Positions 29,561-42,205 are shown, counted from the stretch's first letter. The stretch is 64,000 bases of DNA from Prorocentrum cordatum (GCA_963575745.1 CAUYUJ010014753.1:1-64000); one strand, 5' to 3'. Made by a program: numbers and translations. Notes: generated by a model from the letters alone, not told the origin.

Positions 29561-30620
29561 TCTTTTTGGAGCCCTGGTGGGCCAGCTTGGGGCCCTCTCG
29601 AGCCGTCCTGGGGCCATTTTGTGCCGTGTCGGGGAGCTTGGGCCATCTAGGGACCTCGCAAGGGCTACGTGAGCCCTCCTGGTGGCCTCCCATGACCTTC
29701 TGGGGGGACTCCCGTGGCCTTCGTGGGCTTCTCTTGTGGGCCTTGTGAGGTCCTGGTGGGCCTCTTGTTGGCCCATGTGGGGCTTCCTTGGGCAGTCTTT
29801 GGGCCATCCAAGCCGTCTAGAGGCTCTTTCGGGAGGTCTGCTGGGCCGTCTTGGGGCGATACCGGAAGCCTTCTTTGGCTGCTTTGGGCGCTGCTAAGAC
29901 CTGAACAGCGAATATGCTGAAAATGCACGTTTCCCTAAATGGATGAAGCGATTTTTGCTTCGCGGGAATCCTGTTCAGGGCCTCATGGGCCGTCTTGGGG
30001 GCCTCTGGAGGTCATCTGGGTCCTTCTTGGGGCGCTCTTGTGCTGTCTTGGGTCTCGTTTCAGCCTCTCTGATGAACGCTCTGATCGCTTGGGGCCTGCT
30101 GGCAAGACCCAGCTAAGTGACCTGGGAGGTCTGGGGCGAACTGGGGGACAGTTGGTAAGGGTGTCCAGGGGGCCCGGAAACCCTGGATCTTGGGGGGCCT
30201 TTTTTCATGGGGGGCGAGGGGGGTTTTCCCACTCCCCCAGGGGGGTCTCTTGGGCCGTCTTGGGGCGATACGAGAGGCCTTTTTGGTTGTTTTGGACGCT
30301 GCTAAGACCTGACAAGCGAGTATGCTGAAAGTGCACGGTTCCCTAACGGGATGAAGCGATTTTTGCTTCGCGGGAATCCTGTTCAGGGCCTCCTGGGCCG
30401 TCTTTGGGGACAATGGAGGCCACCTGGGTCTTTCTTGGAGCGCTCTTGTGCTGTCTTGGGTTTCTTTTCGGCCTTTCTAATTATCGCTCTGATCGCTTGG
30501 GGCCTGCTGGCAAGACCAAGCTTAGCGCCCTGGGAGTTCCGGGACGAGCTGGGAGACGGTTGGCCAGGGTGTCCGGGGGGGCCGACCCCCTCTCGGAGTT
30601 GGGGTGTATGTGCGTTTTTT
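29560..30620. repeat. CTTGGGG minisatellite plus 408-bp tandem duplication
   Basis: Short units of 15-20 bp (GGCCGTCTTGGGGCC, CTCCTGGGGGCCTC) form part of a larger unit of 408 bp. GGATGAAGCGATTTTTGCTT occurs at 29941 and 30349, preceded both times by GCTAAGACCTGA and TATGCTGAAA words. The same short-unit family recurs at 32160, 48000, 49180, 52740 and 62920. Confidence 0.8.
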
Positions 30621-30679
30621 TTTGTGGGAGGGTTGTTTTTCCCACCCTCCGGCCTGTAAGCATATAGAAAGAGGGGAGC

Positions 30680-32130
30680 ATCGGCATATACATGTATGCA
30701 TACATGTACATAGACATACATACATGCATGCATACATACATACATGCATGCATGCATGCATGCATGCATACATACATACATACATGCATGCATGCATGCA
30801 TGCATGCATGCGTACATACATACATACGTACATACATACATACATACATTCATACATACATACATACATAAAAACATACATATATAGATATGTACATATA
30901 TGTATATATACACTGATTGATTGATTAGTTGATGGGTGGGGCACATATACAGACGTATGGATGGATGCATCTATGTTTATAATTATGCATGAATCATTTG
31001 TTTTATGATTATATAGGACTATGATTATGCGGCTGTAAACAGATGTACATGCGCATATATACAAGTATATGTAGAGGGACAGACGATACATGGACCTGTG
31101 AGAGTAGAGGATCCAGGAATGCATGGGTATGGTTGTTTACATTTGATATGCCGATACTGGGATACGTCGGCATGTATAGGGTAAGAGTAGGTGGGAGAGA
31201 AGGAGAGAGAGAGAGAGAGGGAAAGAGAGAGAGAGAGAGATAGAGAGAGGAGGGGCAAGAGGGGGGAAAAGAGAGAGAGAGAGAGAGAGCGACCACTCCC
31301 ACCTGTCCATTTCCTTCCCCGCGCGTGTCCAAGGATAGTGCGAGGATAACCGCTTCTGCTGCTCCCTCCCATTGCCCAGTCTGTGTTGCCAGTAAGTGGG
31401 AGCGTAAGAGTGTAAGAGAGCATTCGCTTCTCCCCCCAATGAGATAGCAACCACTTCCCCTTTCCCACTTCGCTCTCTGTGTTGTGTGCGTACGCGGAGA
31501 AAGGGTTAGAAAGGGAGAGAGAGAGAGAGAGAGAGAGACCGAGAAAAACCACACACCCCTCCGATGCCATCTTCTGCGTTATGGTGGAGGGCATGAAACG
31601 TACCAGTGTTCCCTCTTAATGCCCGCGTTGTGTTGTGTGTAAAGTGAACGAGGGAAAGAGAGAGATAGAGAGCAACCACAGTTCGATTTCACCGATCAGT
31701 TTTACATATGCGGGGTGCGAGCGGGAGAGAGATGGAGAGAAAGAGAGGGAGATAAGAGAGAGAGAGAGAGAGAAAGAAAGAAAGGGAAGAATCGCTACCC
31801 CTTCCCATTTGGCAGCGAGATAAACGGGACGAGGAGGAGCACGCCGAAGGATTGAATGACTCAGAACAGGCAGTTGAGATATGCCAAACCAAATACATCA
31901 TGAGCGATAGAGGGGCTAGGGATCGACACAGAGAGGGATGAGCAAAAGGGAGGGATAGAGAGAGAGAGGGACATTCGATTCGTGTCGCTATCGTTACCGG
32001 CGTCATCGTCATGACCGTCGTTGCCAGTATCATTGTCAGCGGTTCCATCGGCATCATCGTCATAGTAACCATTGACTTCATCGTCGTTAGCATCGCAATC
32101 ACGATGCGGTAGAACACGTCACAAGTTACC
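30680..32130. repeat. CATA array, GA arrays and spacers
   Basis: A (CATA/CATG)n array (30680-30920) is followed by GA-rich arrays (31195-31290, 31515-31540, 31650-31790) separated by 150-250-bp related spacers. ORFs are low-complexity. Confidence 0.8.
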
Positions 32131-32159
32131 ACGTTGTTGAACAAAACATGGGAACGTCG

Positions 32160-32360
32160 AGAAAAATAGTCGGCCAAGAGGGCCCCAAAAGAGTTCCAAG
32201 AATGACCCAAGAGAGGGAACCCGAGCTGACATTTTGAGCTTTCCGCCCCAAGACGGCCCCTGACGCCGCCAACAGGCCCCCAAGAAGACCCCAAGATGTC
32301 TCAAGGCGCAGGCAGGAGGTTCGAAATCGAGCCTCAAAGGCCCCCAAGAGCCCAAGAGGC
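32160..32360 (-). repeat. CTTGGGG minisatellite, inverted
   Basis: CCCAAGAGGCCC-type words are the complement of the family at 29560. Confidence 0.7.
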
Positions 32361-32732
32361 CTAATGGCTGGGGCGTGCTAGAACCTGAGCGCGCAGCGCG
32401 CGCGTGGCCCTAGTATGTGTACATCGGTCTCTGAACTGACTGGGAGGGTATGCCTGGTGTCAGCTTCGCGGGCCTACGTTCCAGCAGCGTTCCCCGAACA
32501 GTTCTGGCACTCAGGGGCTCTTGTTTCTGCTCAAGGAACGGCGCCGTGCTGCTGGTCTCTCGGCCATGTGCTCGCCGTCGCCGCCCCGTTGCCGCCTCAA
32601 CGCCGCACGTCGCCTGGGCCGCGTGGACGGTCTCGCGGCCATGTGCTCGCCGCCGTTGCTCCGTCGGCGCCTCGTCGCCGCCCGCTGCCGCCGTGAGCTT
32701 GCACCACGCGTGCATTCTCCTTTCCAAAAAAA
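32361..32732. repeat. 71-bp partial duplication in GC-rich DNA
   Basis: GGTCTCTCGGCCATGTGCTC and GGTCTCGCGGCCATGTGCTC begin two similar blocks about 70 bp apart. ORFs on both strands are Arg/Ala/Pro-rich and not called. Confidence 0.6.
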
Positions 32733-33088
<356 letters not shown>

Positions 33089-33149
33089 CCCCCCCCCCGG
33101 AGTTATCCGCCCCCCTTTCGGTCGGGAGCTTTGAGACGGGGGTCAATGC

Positions 33150-33365
33150 AGACGGGGGTCAGCCAGGGCGCCGGATCCTGCAGGATCCTGCGAAGGCCCC
33201 CTCTGGCTGACCCGGGTCAGGGAGCCGCTCGTGGCCGCGAGGCGGCCGCACATATTGGCTGACCCGGGTTTGCGAAGACCTGCGTTGCAGTTTTTTTGTT
33301 CCTGCATTGCAGTTGTTTGGTTTCCTGCTGACCCGGGTCTGGATTGACCCGGGTCAGAAGATCCC
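33150..33365. repeat. Cluster of GACCCGGGTCAG palindromes
   Basis: GCTGACCCGGGT words occur at about 33208, 33258, 33328 and 33347 in both orientations, together with GGATCCTGCAGGATCC (33172). Probably remains of a fold-back element. Confidence 0.6.
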
Positions 33366-33983
33366 CGATCCGGGTATGTAAATCATACATGATTCTGACC
33401 ACATGTCCATCCGAAATATGAATTTACACTATCCCAGGGGGGCCGGGATCGCTCCCCCTGAGGTTCCCTGGTAAAAAACCATACGCGGGGACATCTTTTG
33501 TTCTAACATAAAACTTGTTCACGAATCCCTTGCAAAACATGAGACGAAGTGCACACGCGCGCGTCGTCGCGCGCATGCGAAATCCTTCAAAAACCTTTGG
33601 TGCGGGAAGGATTTCGCAATCGAGTTTCCAAAAAACATACAAAAAAACAGGGTTTCGCAACACAGAGTTGCTAAAAAAGCTTCCGCGAAAGCTCTTGCGA
33701 AATCTCAAGAAAACCATAGGTTTTTCAAGATTTTCACAACAGGCTACCAAACGGGCTTCGCGCGCGCTCATGTCAAAATCTGTCGAACGCCCTTGCGCGT
33801 GTGCCGTCGCGAGAATCCCTTGGAAAAAATGGGACGAAGTGCAGACGCGCGCGTCGTCGCGCGCGTATGCCGAAAACCTTCAAAACCCATCGGTTTCGGA
33901 AGGATGTCAAAATCGTGTGTCCGAAAAACCTACAAAAACATAAGGTTTCGCAACACGGATTTTCAACACAAGCGTGCGCGCGC
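33366..33983. repeat. 289-bp tandem duplication (second copy partial)
   Basis: GGGACGAAGTGCAGACGCGC and its near-copy (about 33542 and 33831) begin matching stretches that include GGTTTCGCAACAC. Period about 289 bp. Confidence 0.75.
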
Positions 33984-34785
33984 GCGCTGTTGCGTCGTCG
34001 TCGTCGTCGTCGTCGCCGCCCTCTCTCCTCCCGCGTCGTTGTCGTCGTCGTCGTCGCCTACGTCGTCCTCTGTCGTTCCTCGTGTTCGTCGTCGTCGTCC
34101 TCTTTGGCGTCGTGGTCGTTTCCGTCGTCGTTGTCGCCGTGGTCGTCCTTCCTCCTCCTCCCTCGTCGTCGTCGTCGTCCGTCGTCGGCGTCTCGTCGTC
34201 GTCCCTCCTATTTCGTCGCCGTCGTCGTCGTCGTCGTCGTTGTCGTCGTCGTCGTCTTCCCTCCTCCCTCGTCGTTGCCGTCGTCGGCGTCGCCGTCCTT
34301 CCTCCTTCTTCGTCGTTCGCGTCGTCGCCGTCCTCCCTCCTCCCTCGTCGTTGTCGTCGTTGTCGTCGTTGTCGCCGTCGTCGTCCTCCCTCCTTCCTCG
34401 TTGTCTTCGTTGGCGACGTCGTCGTCGTCTTCGTCGTCGTCGTCGGCGTCGGCGTCGTTGTCGTCTTCGTCGTCGTCGACGTCGGCGTCGTCGTCGTCGC
34501 CGCCGTCGTCGTCGTCGTCGTCGTCGTCGGCGTCGTTGACGTCGTCGTCGTCGTCGTGTCGTCGTTATCGTCGTCGTCGGCGTCGTCATCGTCGTCGTCG
34601 TTGTCATCGTCATCGTCGTCGGCGTCGGTGTCGTCGTCGTCGTCGTCGTCGTGTCGTCGTCGTCGTCGTCGTCGTCGGCGTCGTCGAAGTCGTTGGAGAC
34701 GTCGTCGGTGTCGTCGTAGTCGTTGTCGGCGGCGTCGTCATCGTCGTTGTCGCTGTCGTCGTCGGCGTCGCTGTTGTTGCCAAGT
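33984..34785. repeat. (GTC)n array
   Basis: About 800 bp of GTC/GTCGTC with CCTCC breaks. ORFs of up to 366 codons are Val/Ser/Arg or Asp/Thr-only artefacts. Confidence 0.97.
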
Positions 34786-34899
34786 GCCATGTGGTACCCA
34801 CCGTCACGGTCTTAAGAGATTTTGCAAACCAAGTTGCGGGTGGGTGGGTGGGATGTTTGCGCGAGCAGTGGAGTCGACAACTCATTGCGAACAGGAATT

Positions 34900-35345
34900 A
34901 ATTGCACAACATAGATCGCACCACATAGGTTACACGCATCGAATGCACTACCACCTATATTGCACCATCTAAACTGCACACAATCGGTTGCAACACATAA
35001 CGTGCACAACAGCTATTGCACAACCACGAAGATGGCACAACACACATTGCACAGCAAGGTGGCAACAAATAGTTTCCAACCCACGGATTTCACCACACAG
35101 ATTACACCACACAGAGTGCCCCCACTTGCAGCACATGGGTTTAACGATATGCTTGTGTCGCGTTTGCGGCGCTTTTTTGACCGCTCGCCACACATATTGC
35201 TTTACGTACAGTGCGCAGTTACTATTGCACCACATTGCACAACCTAGATTGCACAACTATAATGCACTACATTGCACCATATTGCACAGCATAAATCGCA
35301 CCACATATATTGCACACTATAGATTGCACACCACAGACTGCTCGA
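34900..35345. repeat. TTGCACAACATAGA degenerate tandem repeat
   Basis: Units of 10-20 bp (ATTGCACCACATA, ATTGCACAACC). Confidence 0.85.
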
Positions 35346-35469
35346 ACACACACTGCTTTAGGGCCCACACCGGTTAACATATTCAAAACATCTTCATTGT
35401 TTTAGTCCATGCCCTCGGGGAATCGCTCAAATGATAAGCAGCAGCCTACTTTAGAAAATGTGATGTCCA

Positions 35470-36200
35470 TGATTGTGTGGTGGTTGTTGTGCTGGTGGTT
35501 GCGCGAGCGCGTGTGCTGTCAGTTGTGCTGGTGCTTGTGCTTGTGGTGGTTGTGCTGGTAGTTCTGCACCAGCACAACCACCATCACTACCGCCAGCAAA
35601 ACTATCAGCGGCACAACCACCATCAGCACAGCCACAACCAGCACAATCACCAGCACAAACACCAGCACAATCACCAGCACAACAAGCACACACACCACCA
35701 CTAGCACAACCACAAGCAAAACCACCAGCATAACCGATGGCACAACCACCAGCAGGACAACCATCAGCACAACCACCAGCACAACCACCGCCAGCAGAAC
35801 CATACGCACGACCACCAGCAGAACCACCAGCACCAGCACAATCACAAACACGAGCACAACCACCTGCACAATCACCAGCACAAAACCACCAGCACAACCT
35901 CCAGCACAACCACAAGCGAAACCACCACCAGCACCTCCACAACCAGCATCACCACCAGGACAAACACTGGCACAACCACCAACGCAACCACCAGCACCAC
36001 CACCAGCACAACCACCATCTTTACCACCAGCGCAACCACCAGCACAACCCCCAGCGCAATTATAAGCACAACCACAACAAGCACAACTACGACCGCAACA
36101 TCCAGCAGCGCAGCCATCAGCACACTTCAACAGCACAATCACCAGCAACGCCGCAGCACAACGACCAGCATAACCACCAGCACTACCACCAGCACACGAT
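35470..36200. repeat. CACCAGCACAAC minisatellite
   Basis: 9-12-bp units covering about 700 bp, in opposite orientation on either side of about 35565 (GTGCTGGT then ACCAGCAC), so the left edge is an inverted junction. Confidence 0.95.
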
Positions 36201-37450
36201 TCCGCACATTCTTCACACATTTCCTGGCCCCATAAGGGGCTCCACCGAAAGCCCCAGCGGCACAGTCCGCATGGCGTATCAGCACCCAATCAGGGACACC
36301 CCTCACACGTGTCGTGCTCGTTGAGGAGCTCCGTTGCAGGCCCCAGTGGCAGCGCCTGCATTGCGACCCAAGAAAGAGATCCACCGAAGGCGATGCCCAC
36401 AGCGACGGCATTCACAAATGCGCATGTTTGGGTCTTTCGCCACGGCATTTGTTCCCAACCATTTTGTGGTGTTGGGTCTTCGTTTTGAAGATACAGCGCC
36501 GCCCGTCACTCCTTCTCTCCTCCTCCCCCTCCTTGCCTCTGCCCTCCGCATGCCTGTGGTTCGGCACACCCCTCATACGCATCGCGGCCCCATAGGGGAG
36601 CTCCACTGAAGGCTTCAGTGGGAGGGTTCGCATGGCACCACCGGTGGGAAGGTTCGCATGGCACCACCGCTACATTTCGGCGCACCCCTCAAACGTTTCG
36701 TGGCCCCATAGGGACCTTCATCTAAGGCATCAGTGGGAGGGTTGACACATGGCACCACTGGCCCATTTCGGCACACCCCTCACACGCTTCGTGGCCCCAT
36801 AGGGAGCTCCACCGCAGGTCCCAGTGGGAGGGTTCGCAGGGTACAGCCTCCCCATTGGGGCACTCCCCTCGCACGCGTCAAGGCCTCATGAGGAGGTCCA
36901 CCTAAGGCCTTACTGGGAGGGTTCGCATGGCATCACCGCCCCGTTTCGGCACACAAATCACACGTTTCGGGGCGCCATGGGAAGTTACACCGAAGGCCCC
37001 TGTGGGAGAGTTCGCATGGCACCGCCACCCTATTTGGGCACGCTCCTCACGCGCTTTGCGGCCCCATCGAGACCTCCGACTGTGGCCCCAGTGGTAGGGT
37101 TCGCATAGCGCCGCGGCCCCCTGTCGGCACTCCCCTGGCACGTTAGGTGACCCCATCAGGAGCTCCAACGTAGGCCCCAGTGGGAGAGTTCGCATGGCAC
37201 CGCCGCCCCCTTTCGGTACACCCCTCCCACGGTTCGGGGACCCATAGGGAGCTCCACCTAAGGCCCCAGTGGGAGGGTTCGCATGGCATTGCCGCTTTAC
37301 TTCGGCACACCTTTCACACGCATGGCGGCCCCGCCCCATCTCGGCACACCCTTCGCACGCTTCGTGGCCTCATGAGGAGATCCACCGAAGACGATACTCA
37401 TTGGGACGCTACTCACATCTGCATATGGTTGGGTCCTTCGCCAGGGTAGT
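36200..37450. repeat. 80-95-bp GC-rich satellite, block 1
   Basis: Units share CCCCTCACACGCTTCGTGGC, CCCATAGGGAGCTCCACCGA and GGGTTCGCATGGC. A leader (GTGGTGTTGGGTCTTCGTTT then ACAGCGCC, 36457-36510) lies inside. Both outer flanks near 36372 and 37379 contain GATCCACCGAAGACGAT-like words. The 30-codon periodic ORFs on the minus strand are repeat artefacts. Confidence 0.85.
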
Positions 37451-38095
37451 GTGTTGAGTTGTTTTCGCGCATGTACAAACATTCATATGGGTGTGCGTTT
37501 TATGTCGTACGTTTGTTATTCTCTCTCTTTCTCTCTGCCTTTGTATCTCGGGCGCATGTGATGTTGTGGTGTGATGTGCGGGGAGGGTTGGGGGGGACCA
37601 GCCTGGCGACATCGGCGGTGGGGGCAGGAAATGGAGAGACGGAGTGCGGTGGTGGGAAGTGGAGGGTCGGGAGGTGTTGGGTTGGCCCAAGACCAACCCA
37701 TACTTGACGCAGGATGGCAACATGGTGAAGGTGACGCCGCCGTAGAGATTGGCCTGCGCCCTTCGTTCCCCCGTGTCCCTCATCCCCCCCTCACGTCTTC
37801 ACCACCGCTTCCCGTCATTATTTCCCCGTCCACTTCCGCATATTTTCCCTTGACCTCCTGTGTTCTTCTTGCCATATCTTCTCTCCCGCTCTGTCCCTCT
37901 CCGTATCCCTGTATCTCTCTCTCTCTTTCTCTATTGTTTCGTGTTGTGTGTTCTCTCTCACTCTCTTTTTTATTACTCACAATCCAAGGGTGTTGGGTCT
38001 TCCTTTTGCAGGGACAGCGCCCCGCGTCCGTCTCTCATCTCCTCTCCTCTCCTCCTCCTCCCCCTCATCTCTCCTCCCATCCATGCTTCTGCCCT
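37451..38095. other. Spacer with second satellite leader
   Basis: Unique DNA with weak ORFs, CT-rich runs (37870-37970), then the leader GGTGTTGGGTCTTCCTTTTG with ACAGCGCCCCGCGTC (37988-38030). No gene is recognised. Confidence 0.45.
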
Positions 38096-39440
38096 GCATA
38101 TGCCCTCTTCTCATCACCATCATGCGTACCCGCGCCCGACTCTTCATACCCCTCACACGTTTCGCGGCCCCATATGAAGCTCCACCGAAGGTCCCAGCGG
38201 CAGGGTCCGCATGGCGTACCCGCACCCGATTCGGCACACCCCTCACACGTTTCGTGGCCCCATAAAGGAGGCTCCACCGCAAGCCCCAGCGGTGGGGTCC
38301 GCATAGCACACCCCCACCCGACCCCTCACTCTCTTCACACACTTCGTGGCCCCAAAGGGAGTTTCACCGCAGGCCCCAGCGGCAGGGTCCTCATGGCGTA
38401 CCCGCATCCGATCCGGCACAAACCTCACACACATTTCGTGGCCCCCATAGTGAGTCCCACCGAAGGCCCCAGCGGTAGGGTCCGCATGGCGTACCCGCAC
38501 CGGATTCGGCGCAGCCCTCACACGCTTCGTAGCCCCATGGGGGGGCTCCATTGGAGGCCCCAGTGGCAAGGTCCGCGTGGTCTGTGCTGCTTTTACATCT
38601 GCAGGGGTGCCTGCAGGTGCTTTCCTTTGACTCCTGCCATTCGCCCACTAATGGCAGGTGAGGTACTCGTGTGGTGAGTCGTTGAGGCCAAAACGGTCCG
38701 CGTGGCGCACCCGCATTCGACTCAGGACACCATTCACACCCTTTGTGGCCCCATACGGACCTCCACCTAAGGCCTCAGCGGCGGGGTCCGCATAGCGCAC
38801 CCGCACCCGATTCGGCACAGCCCTTACGCGCTTCGTGGCCCCATAGGGAGCTCCACCCAAGGCCCTAGCGGCAGGGTCCGCACGGCCTCCCTGCATCCAG
38901 CTCAGCACACCCCTCACATATTTCGCGGCCCCATGAGGAGCTCCACCGCAGGCCCCCGCGGCAGTGTCCGCATGGCGCAACCGCACCCGACCGGTACACC
39001 TGTCACACGTTTCGTAGCCACATATGGAGTCCCACCGAAGGCCCCACTGGTAGGGTCCACATGGCGTGCCCGCATCCGATTCAGCACGCCCCTCAAACGT
39101 TTCGTGGCCCCGACGGGAGCCCCACCGAAGACCCCAGCGGCAGGGTCCACACGGTGCACCCGCACCCGATTCAGCACACCATTCACACCTTTCGTGGCCC
39201 CGTAGGGAGATCCACCGAAATCTCCAGCGGCAGGGTCCGCATGGCCCACCCCGCATCCGATTCAGCACACCCCCTCACACGTGCCGTGGCCCCGACAGGA
39301 GCTCTATCCAAGGCCTCGGCGGCAGGGTCCGCATGGCGCACCCAGGCCCGATTCAGCTCACCTCTCGCACTTGCCGCTGTGCCGTAGGGAGCTCCGTCCA
39401 GTGCGCGAGTGACAGGGTCCGCGTGGCGCATCCGCCCCAT
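38096..39440. repeat. 80-95-bp GC-rich satellite, block 2
   Basis: About fourteen units with the same core words as block 1, broken once by a short unique spacer (38570-38690). A CT-rich tract follows (39480-39640). Confidence 0.9.
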
Positions 39441-39592
39441 GCCGGCATACCCCTCACTCCCCTCCCCCCTGATTCTTCTCATTTGCCCCGCAGTACCCGC
39501 AGCTTCTCTCTCTCCCCTTCTCTTTCTCCCTCTCTCTCTCTCTCTCCCGCCCCCCTTTTGCCCTCTAAATTTGTTGTGAGTGTTGTGTTTCG

Positions 39593-39624
<32 letters not shown>

Positions 39625-39865
39625 TTCTTTTTCTCGTCTCCATGCATATGTTCTTCATGCTTAAGATGGTCGGCAACATGTTATTGGTTCGCTACCGCTT
39701 TCCAACAACATGTTGTCCCCTGTCTTCACCTATAACGACGAATCGTTGAACCCTCATCCATGCAGGGGGCGCCATTGCAACCAGGCTGGCCCCGACAATT
39801 GGGCCATAATCTTCCAAGTGTTTGCAGTCTCAAGTTGCCTCATCTCCTACGACTGCGTTTCCGCA

Positions 39866-40043
39866 TTCTACTTTAAAGTCGGGCCTGTCACACTACAGGA
39901 GGAATATTCAAAACAAATAGTCCAAGCATAGTCTGGGGACGGTTGTTCTTATACTTTTGACCACGTTGGAATATTTTGGGGATATTGTTCAGTTTCCCTC
40001 CAAGTCCGCCTGTAGGAGGACATGCCCGACCTAATCCTACTTT
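39866..40043. mobile_element. MULE-like MITE, copy 3, 9-bp target duplication
   Basis: Element 39875-40034, AAAGTCGGGCCTGTCA to GACATGCCCGACCTAA, between TTCTACTTT and TCCTACTTT (one mismatch in nine). Confidence 0.85.
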
Positions 40044-40223
40044 CTTCTTCCTCGTAGATCGCGTCGTTATGCCCATGATGCTCCCGCAGAAAGTGTTTGG
40101 ATGCAAGATGGTCCTCGTGAGTTGTTTGCGCGGCCCTCCCAGACAGCCCTACGCCCGCCCTCCAAGGCAGAAGCACTCCAGATTGCCGCAGTGTCCTGTG
40201 GAGAGTCGAGGGACAGATTTCGT

Positions 40224-40408
40224 CGGCGAGCGAGGGGGGAAGTGAGAAGGAGAAGACCTCAGAAGGCGGCGGGACTTCTCAGAAGTTCGTACCTTCTGAG
40301 AAGTCTTTTTGTGTCTTCGGGGAAGGCTTAGAAACTTCTCAGAAGGCTGGGGGACTTCCGAGCCTTCTGAGAAGGCCCGCCCCTTCTCGTTTCCCGGGCG
40401 CGCCGCCC
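40224..40408. mobile_element. Palindromic P-family element, copy 2
   Basis: CGGCGAGCGAGGGGGGAAGT and the inverted right end (CCCGGGCGCGCCGCC) enclose a chain of CTTCTCAGAAGG palindromes. No ORF. Confidence 0.7.
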
Positions 40409-40980
40409 AATTCTGGTACGCTGTCTCTGGATTCCATCTCTACCCTCCCAGTGGTTACGATTTTTGATTATGATTTCTTGTTTCGGTTCGGTTCGGTCCA
40501 GCCCAGTTCCTTGGGTGGCGCCGGCGGCGTTGCCTCTGGCGCCTCGGTGCGCGGGCGATCCATGGGGGAGGGGGCGAACATGCAGGACGAACGAACAAGT
40601 AAGATCGATTGCTCTGCGGGTTTGGAGGGATCCTGAATCTTTCGAGAGGCTTCTCGGGGGGGACCTCTCGGAACTATGCTTCGGGCCTCCTGGGGGCCTG
40701 CGGGGGACTCGAAGGTTTGTGCTTCCCTGTCGCGATCGCATTCGTGCTCGTCGCAGGCGCGGTTGCGGTTGCCACAACGCGGTCGCGGTGTATTTCTTGG
40801 TTTCCGTTGACGTCTTTGTTTGCGCGTCGGCGCCCCATTCCTGCTCCACGTGCCAGCGGGTGCGGTGGCGGATTTCAGAATGGTTCACGTCGGGCTGAAC
40901 CATTCGCGCGAGCGCTGCTGATACGGCCAGTCCATAAGTCAACTTGAACCACAGAGAGCGACAAAGACGACCGGACCTGG
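40409..40980 (+). other. Unique DNA with a possible exon
   Basis: A plus ORF (40464-40898) has mixed composition (WRDPESFERLLGGDLSEL, CHNAVAVYFLVSVDVFVC) but a second plus frame overlaps it. No domain is recognised. Confidence 0.25.
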
Positions 40981-41266
40981 ATGTTGCAAACGCGCGGCTA
41001 TTGCCGACGCAAGCCCTTCACAGGACCCGACGGCCGCATGCACAAGTTCCATGAATACGCAACCACATGCTGGATAATTCCTGCGTGGCAGTCGCACAGG
41101 ACCTTGTTTGGCGCCAGTCGCATGTGGACATTACCCAGGCGTTCCACGACAGCCCCTTGTGGCCGGGGTTGTTTTCGATACGGGGCGGGACGTTGGACGA
41201 TCACTTGGCCACGTTTGCCCGCAGCCCCTGTTGCCGCGAACACCGCCGCATCGACCATCGTCAGAG
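40981..41266 (+). pseudogene. Possible decayed coding fragment
   Basis: One plus frame is protein-like early (GYCRRKPFTGPDGRMHKFHE). A second becomes protein-like from 41067 (LVWRQSHVDITQAFHDSP, FSIRGGTLDDHLATFARSP). A single indel near 41070 would join them. The minus strand is also open. It ends at the palindromic repeat at 41266. Function unknown. Confidence 0.3.
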
Positions 41267-41490
41267 CCCCGAATCATCAGGGGTAACTCGGGTCAGGGAT
41301 AACTCGGGTTCGTTTTCCGGGAATCCAAACCCGAGTTACCCCGGACCCGAGTTACCCTGGATAACTCGGGCGTCCAGAGCCCCGAATCATCAGGGATAAT
41401 TCGGGTCAGGGCTAACTCGGGTTCCTTTTCTGAGAATCCAAACCCGAGTTACCCCGGACCCGAGTTACCCCGGATAATTCGGGCGCCCAA
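41266..41490. repeat. Duplicated palindromic TAACTCGGG element
   Basis: Two units of about 117 bp, each largely self-complementary (GGGTAACTCGGGTC and GACCCGAGTTACCC words). The same two-unit block lies inverted at 56647-56872. Confidence 0.85.
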
Positions 41491-41529
41491 CATCGGTCAT
41501 GCGATTGCAAGTCCATGGCTAGCCGATTG

Positions 41530-42205
41530 GATCCACAGATCTCTGCGGCGACAGATCGCGAAGCACGGTGCCCCGGCGGCACCGACGGCGCGACCAACCC
41601 CCGCAGCTCGACCCTGGGCGGCCAGGTGCAGCCCGCCGCCACCGGGCAGGAAGCTCAGGAGGGGAAAAAACACACAGACACAATGAATCGTCGATCCCCA
41701 AGAAAAAATGGAAAAATATGGGAAGTGGGGGGGAAGACAAAAACCCAGAAAGTATAGGAAAATATGGGGGATATTTTTATTTGTGTGTATTTATTTGTGT
41801 GTCCTGGGGCCCCTTCACAGATGCAGTCCGCCGCCACCGAGCAGGAAACTCAGGAGGGGAAAAAGCACACAGACACAATTAATCGTCGACTCCCAAGAAA
41901 AAATTGAAAAACATGGGAAGTGGGGGGGAAGACAGAAACCCAGCAAATACGGGAAAACATGGGGAGTCATGTTATCTGTGCGTATTTATTTGTGTGTCCC
42001 AGGGCCCCTTCAGAAACTCCGGGCGCCGAGACGATGGCCGCCGCCGTCGTGGGCGCGCAGCGCTGGCGCCCCTACTTGCGGCGCTGCTGGACCTCGTGCC
42101 GCGAGGCGGAGCTCGCGCCGACGGCCTGCTTCGACGCCTGGGCCGACGCCGGCGGCCACACGACCGCGCCCCCAAGGACGGCCCACTGCGTCAAGTATGA
42201 GGTCG
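41530..42205 (+). CDS. Candidate coding fragment interrupted by two MITE-1 copies
   Basis: Three GC3-rich pieces share one frame: 41530-41656 (GGTDGATNPRSSTLGGQVQ), 41818-41851 and 42013-42205 (MAAAVVGAQRWRPYLRRCW, AELAPTACFDAWADAGGH). Removing the second element and one GAAAC restores an uninterrupted frame through the insertion site. The first element is flanked by a 33-bp in-frame duplication. GT in CACTGCGTCAAGTATG (about 42188) could be a donor. No homologue is recognised. Confidence 0.38.
41655..41817 (+). mobile_element. MITE-1 copy between 33-bp direct repeats
   Basis: The element has usual ends. The flanking 41624-41656 and 41819-41851 match at 29 of 33 positions (CCGCCGCCACCG shared). 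No 5-bp duplication distinct from this longer one is seen. Confidence 0.9.
41845..42017 (+). mobile_element. MITE-1 copy with 5-bp target duplication GAAAC
   Basis: Element 41850-42012, TCAGGAGGGGAAAAAGCAC to CAGGGCCCCTTCA, with GAAAC (extendable to GAAACTC) at 41845 and 42013. It lies only 32 bp from the previous MITE-1 copy. Confidence 0.92.

Noticed and set aside
33801-34972. ORFs of 250-366 codons across the (GTC)n array
   Set aside because: Val, Ser, Arg, Asp or Thr monotony in every frame; no non-array residues to support coding.
38648-39268. 30-residue periodic Cys/Gly/Arg-rich ORF suggesting a repeat protein
   Set aside because: The period equals the GC-rich satellite unit, frames shift between units, and all three satellite blocks give similar ORFs on the minus strand.
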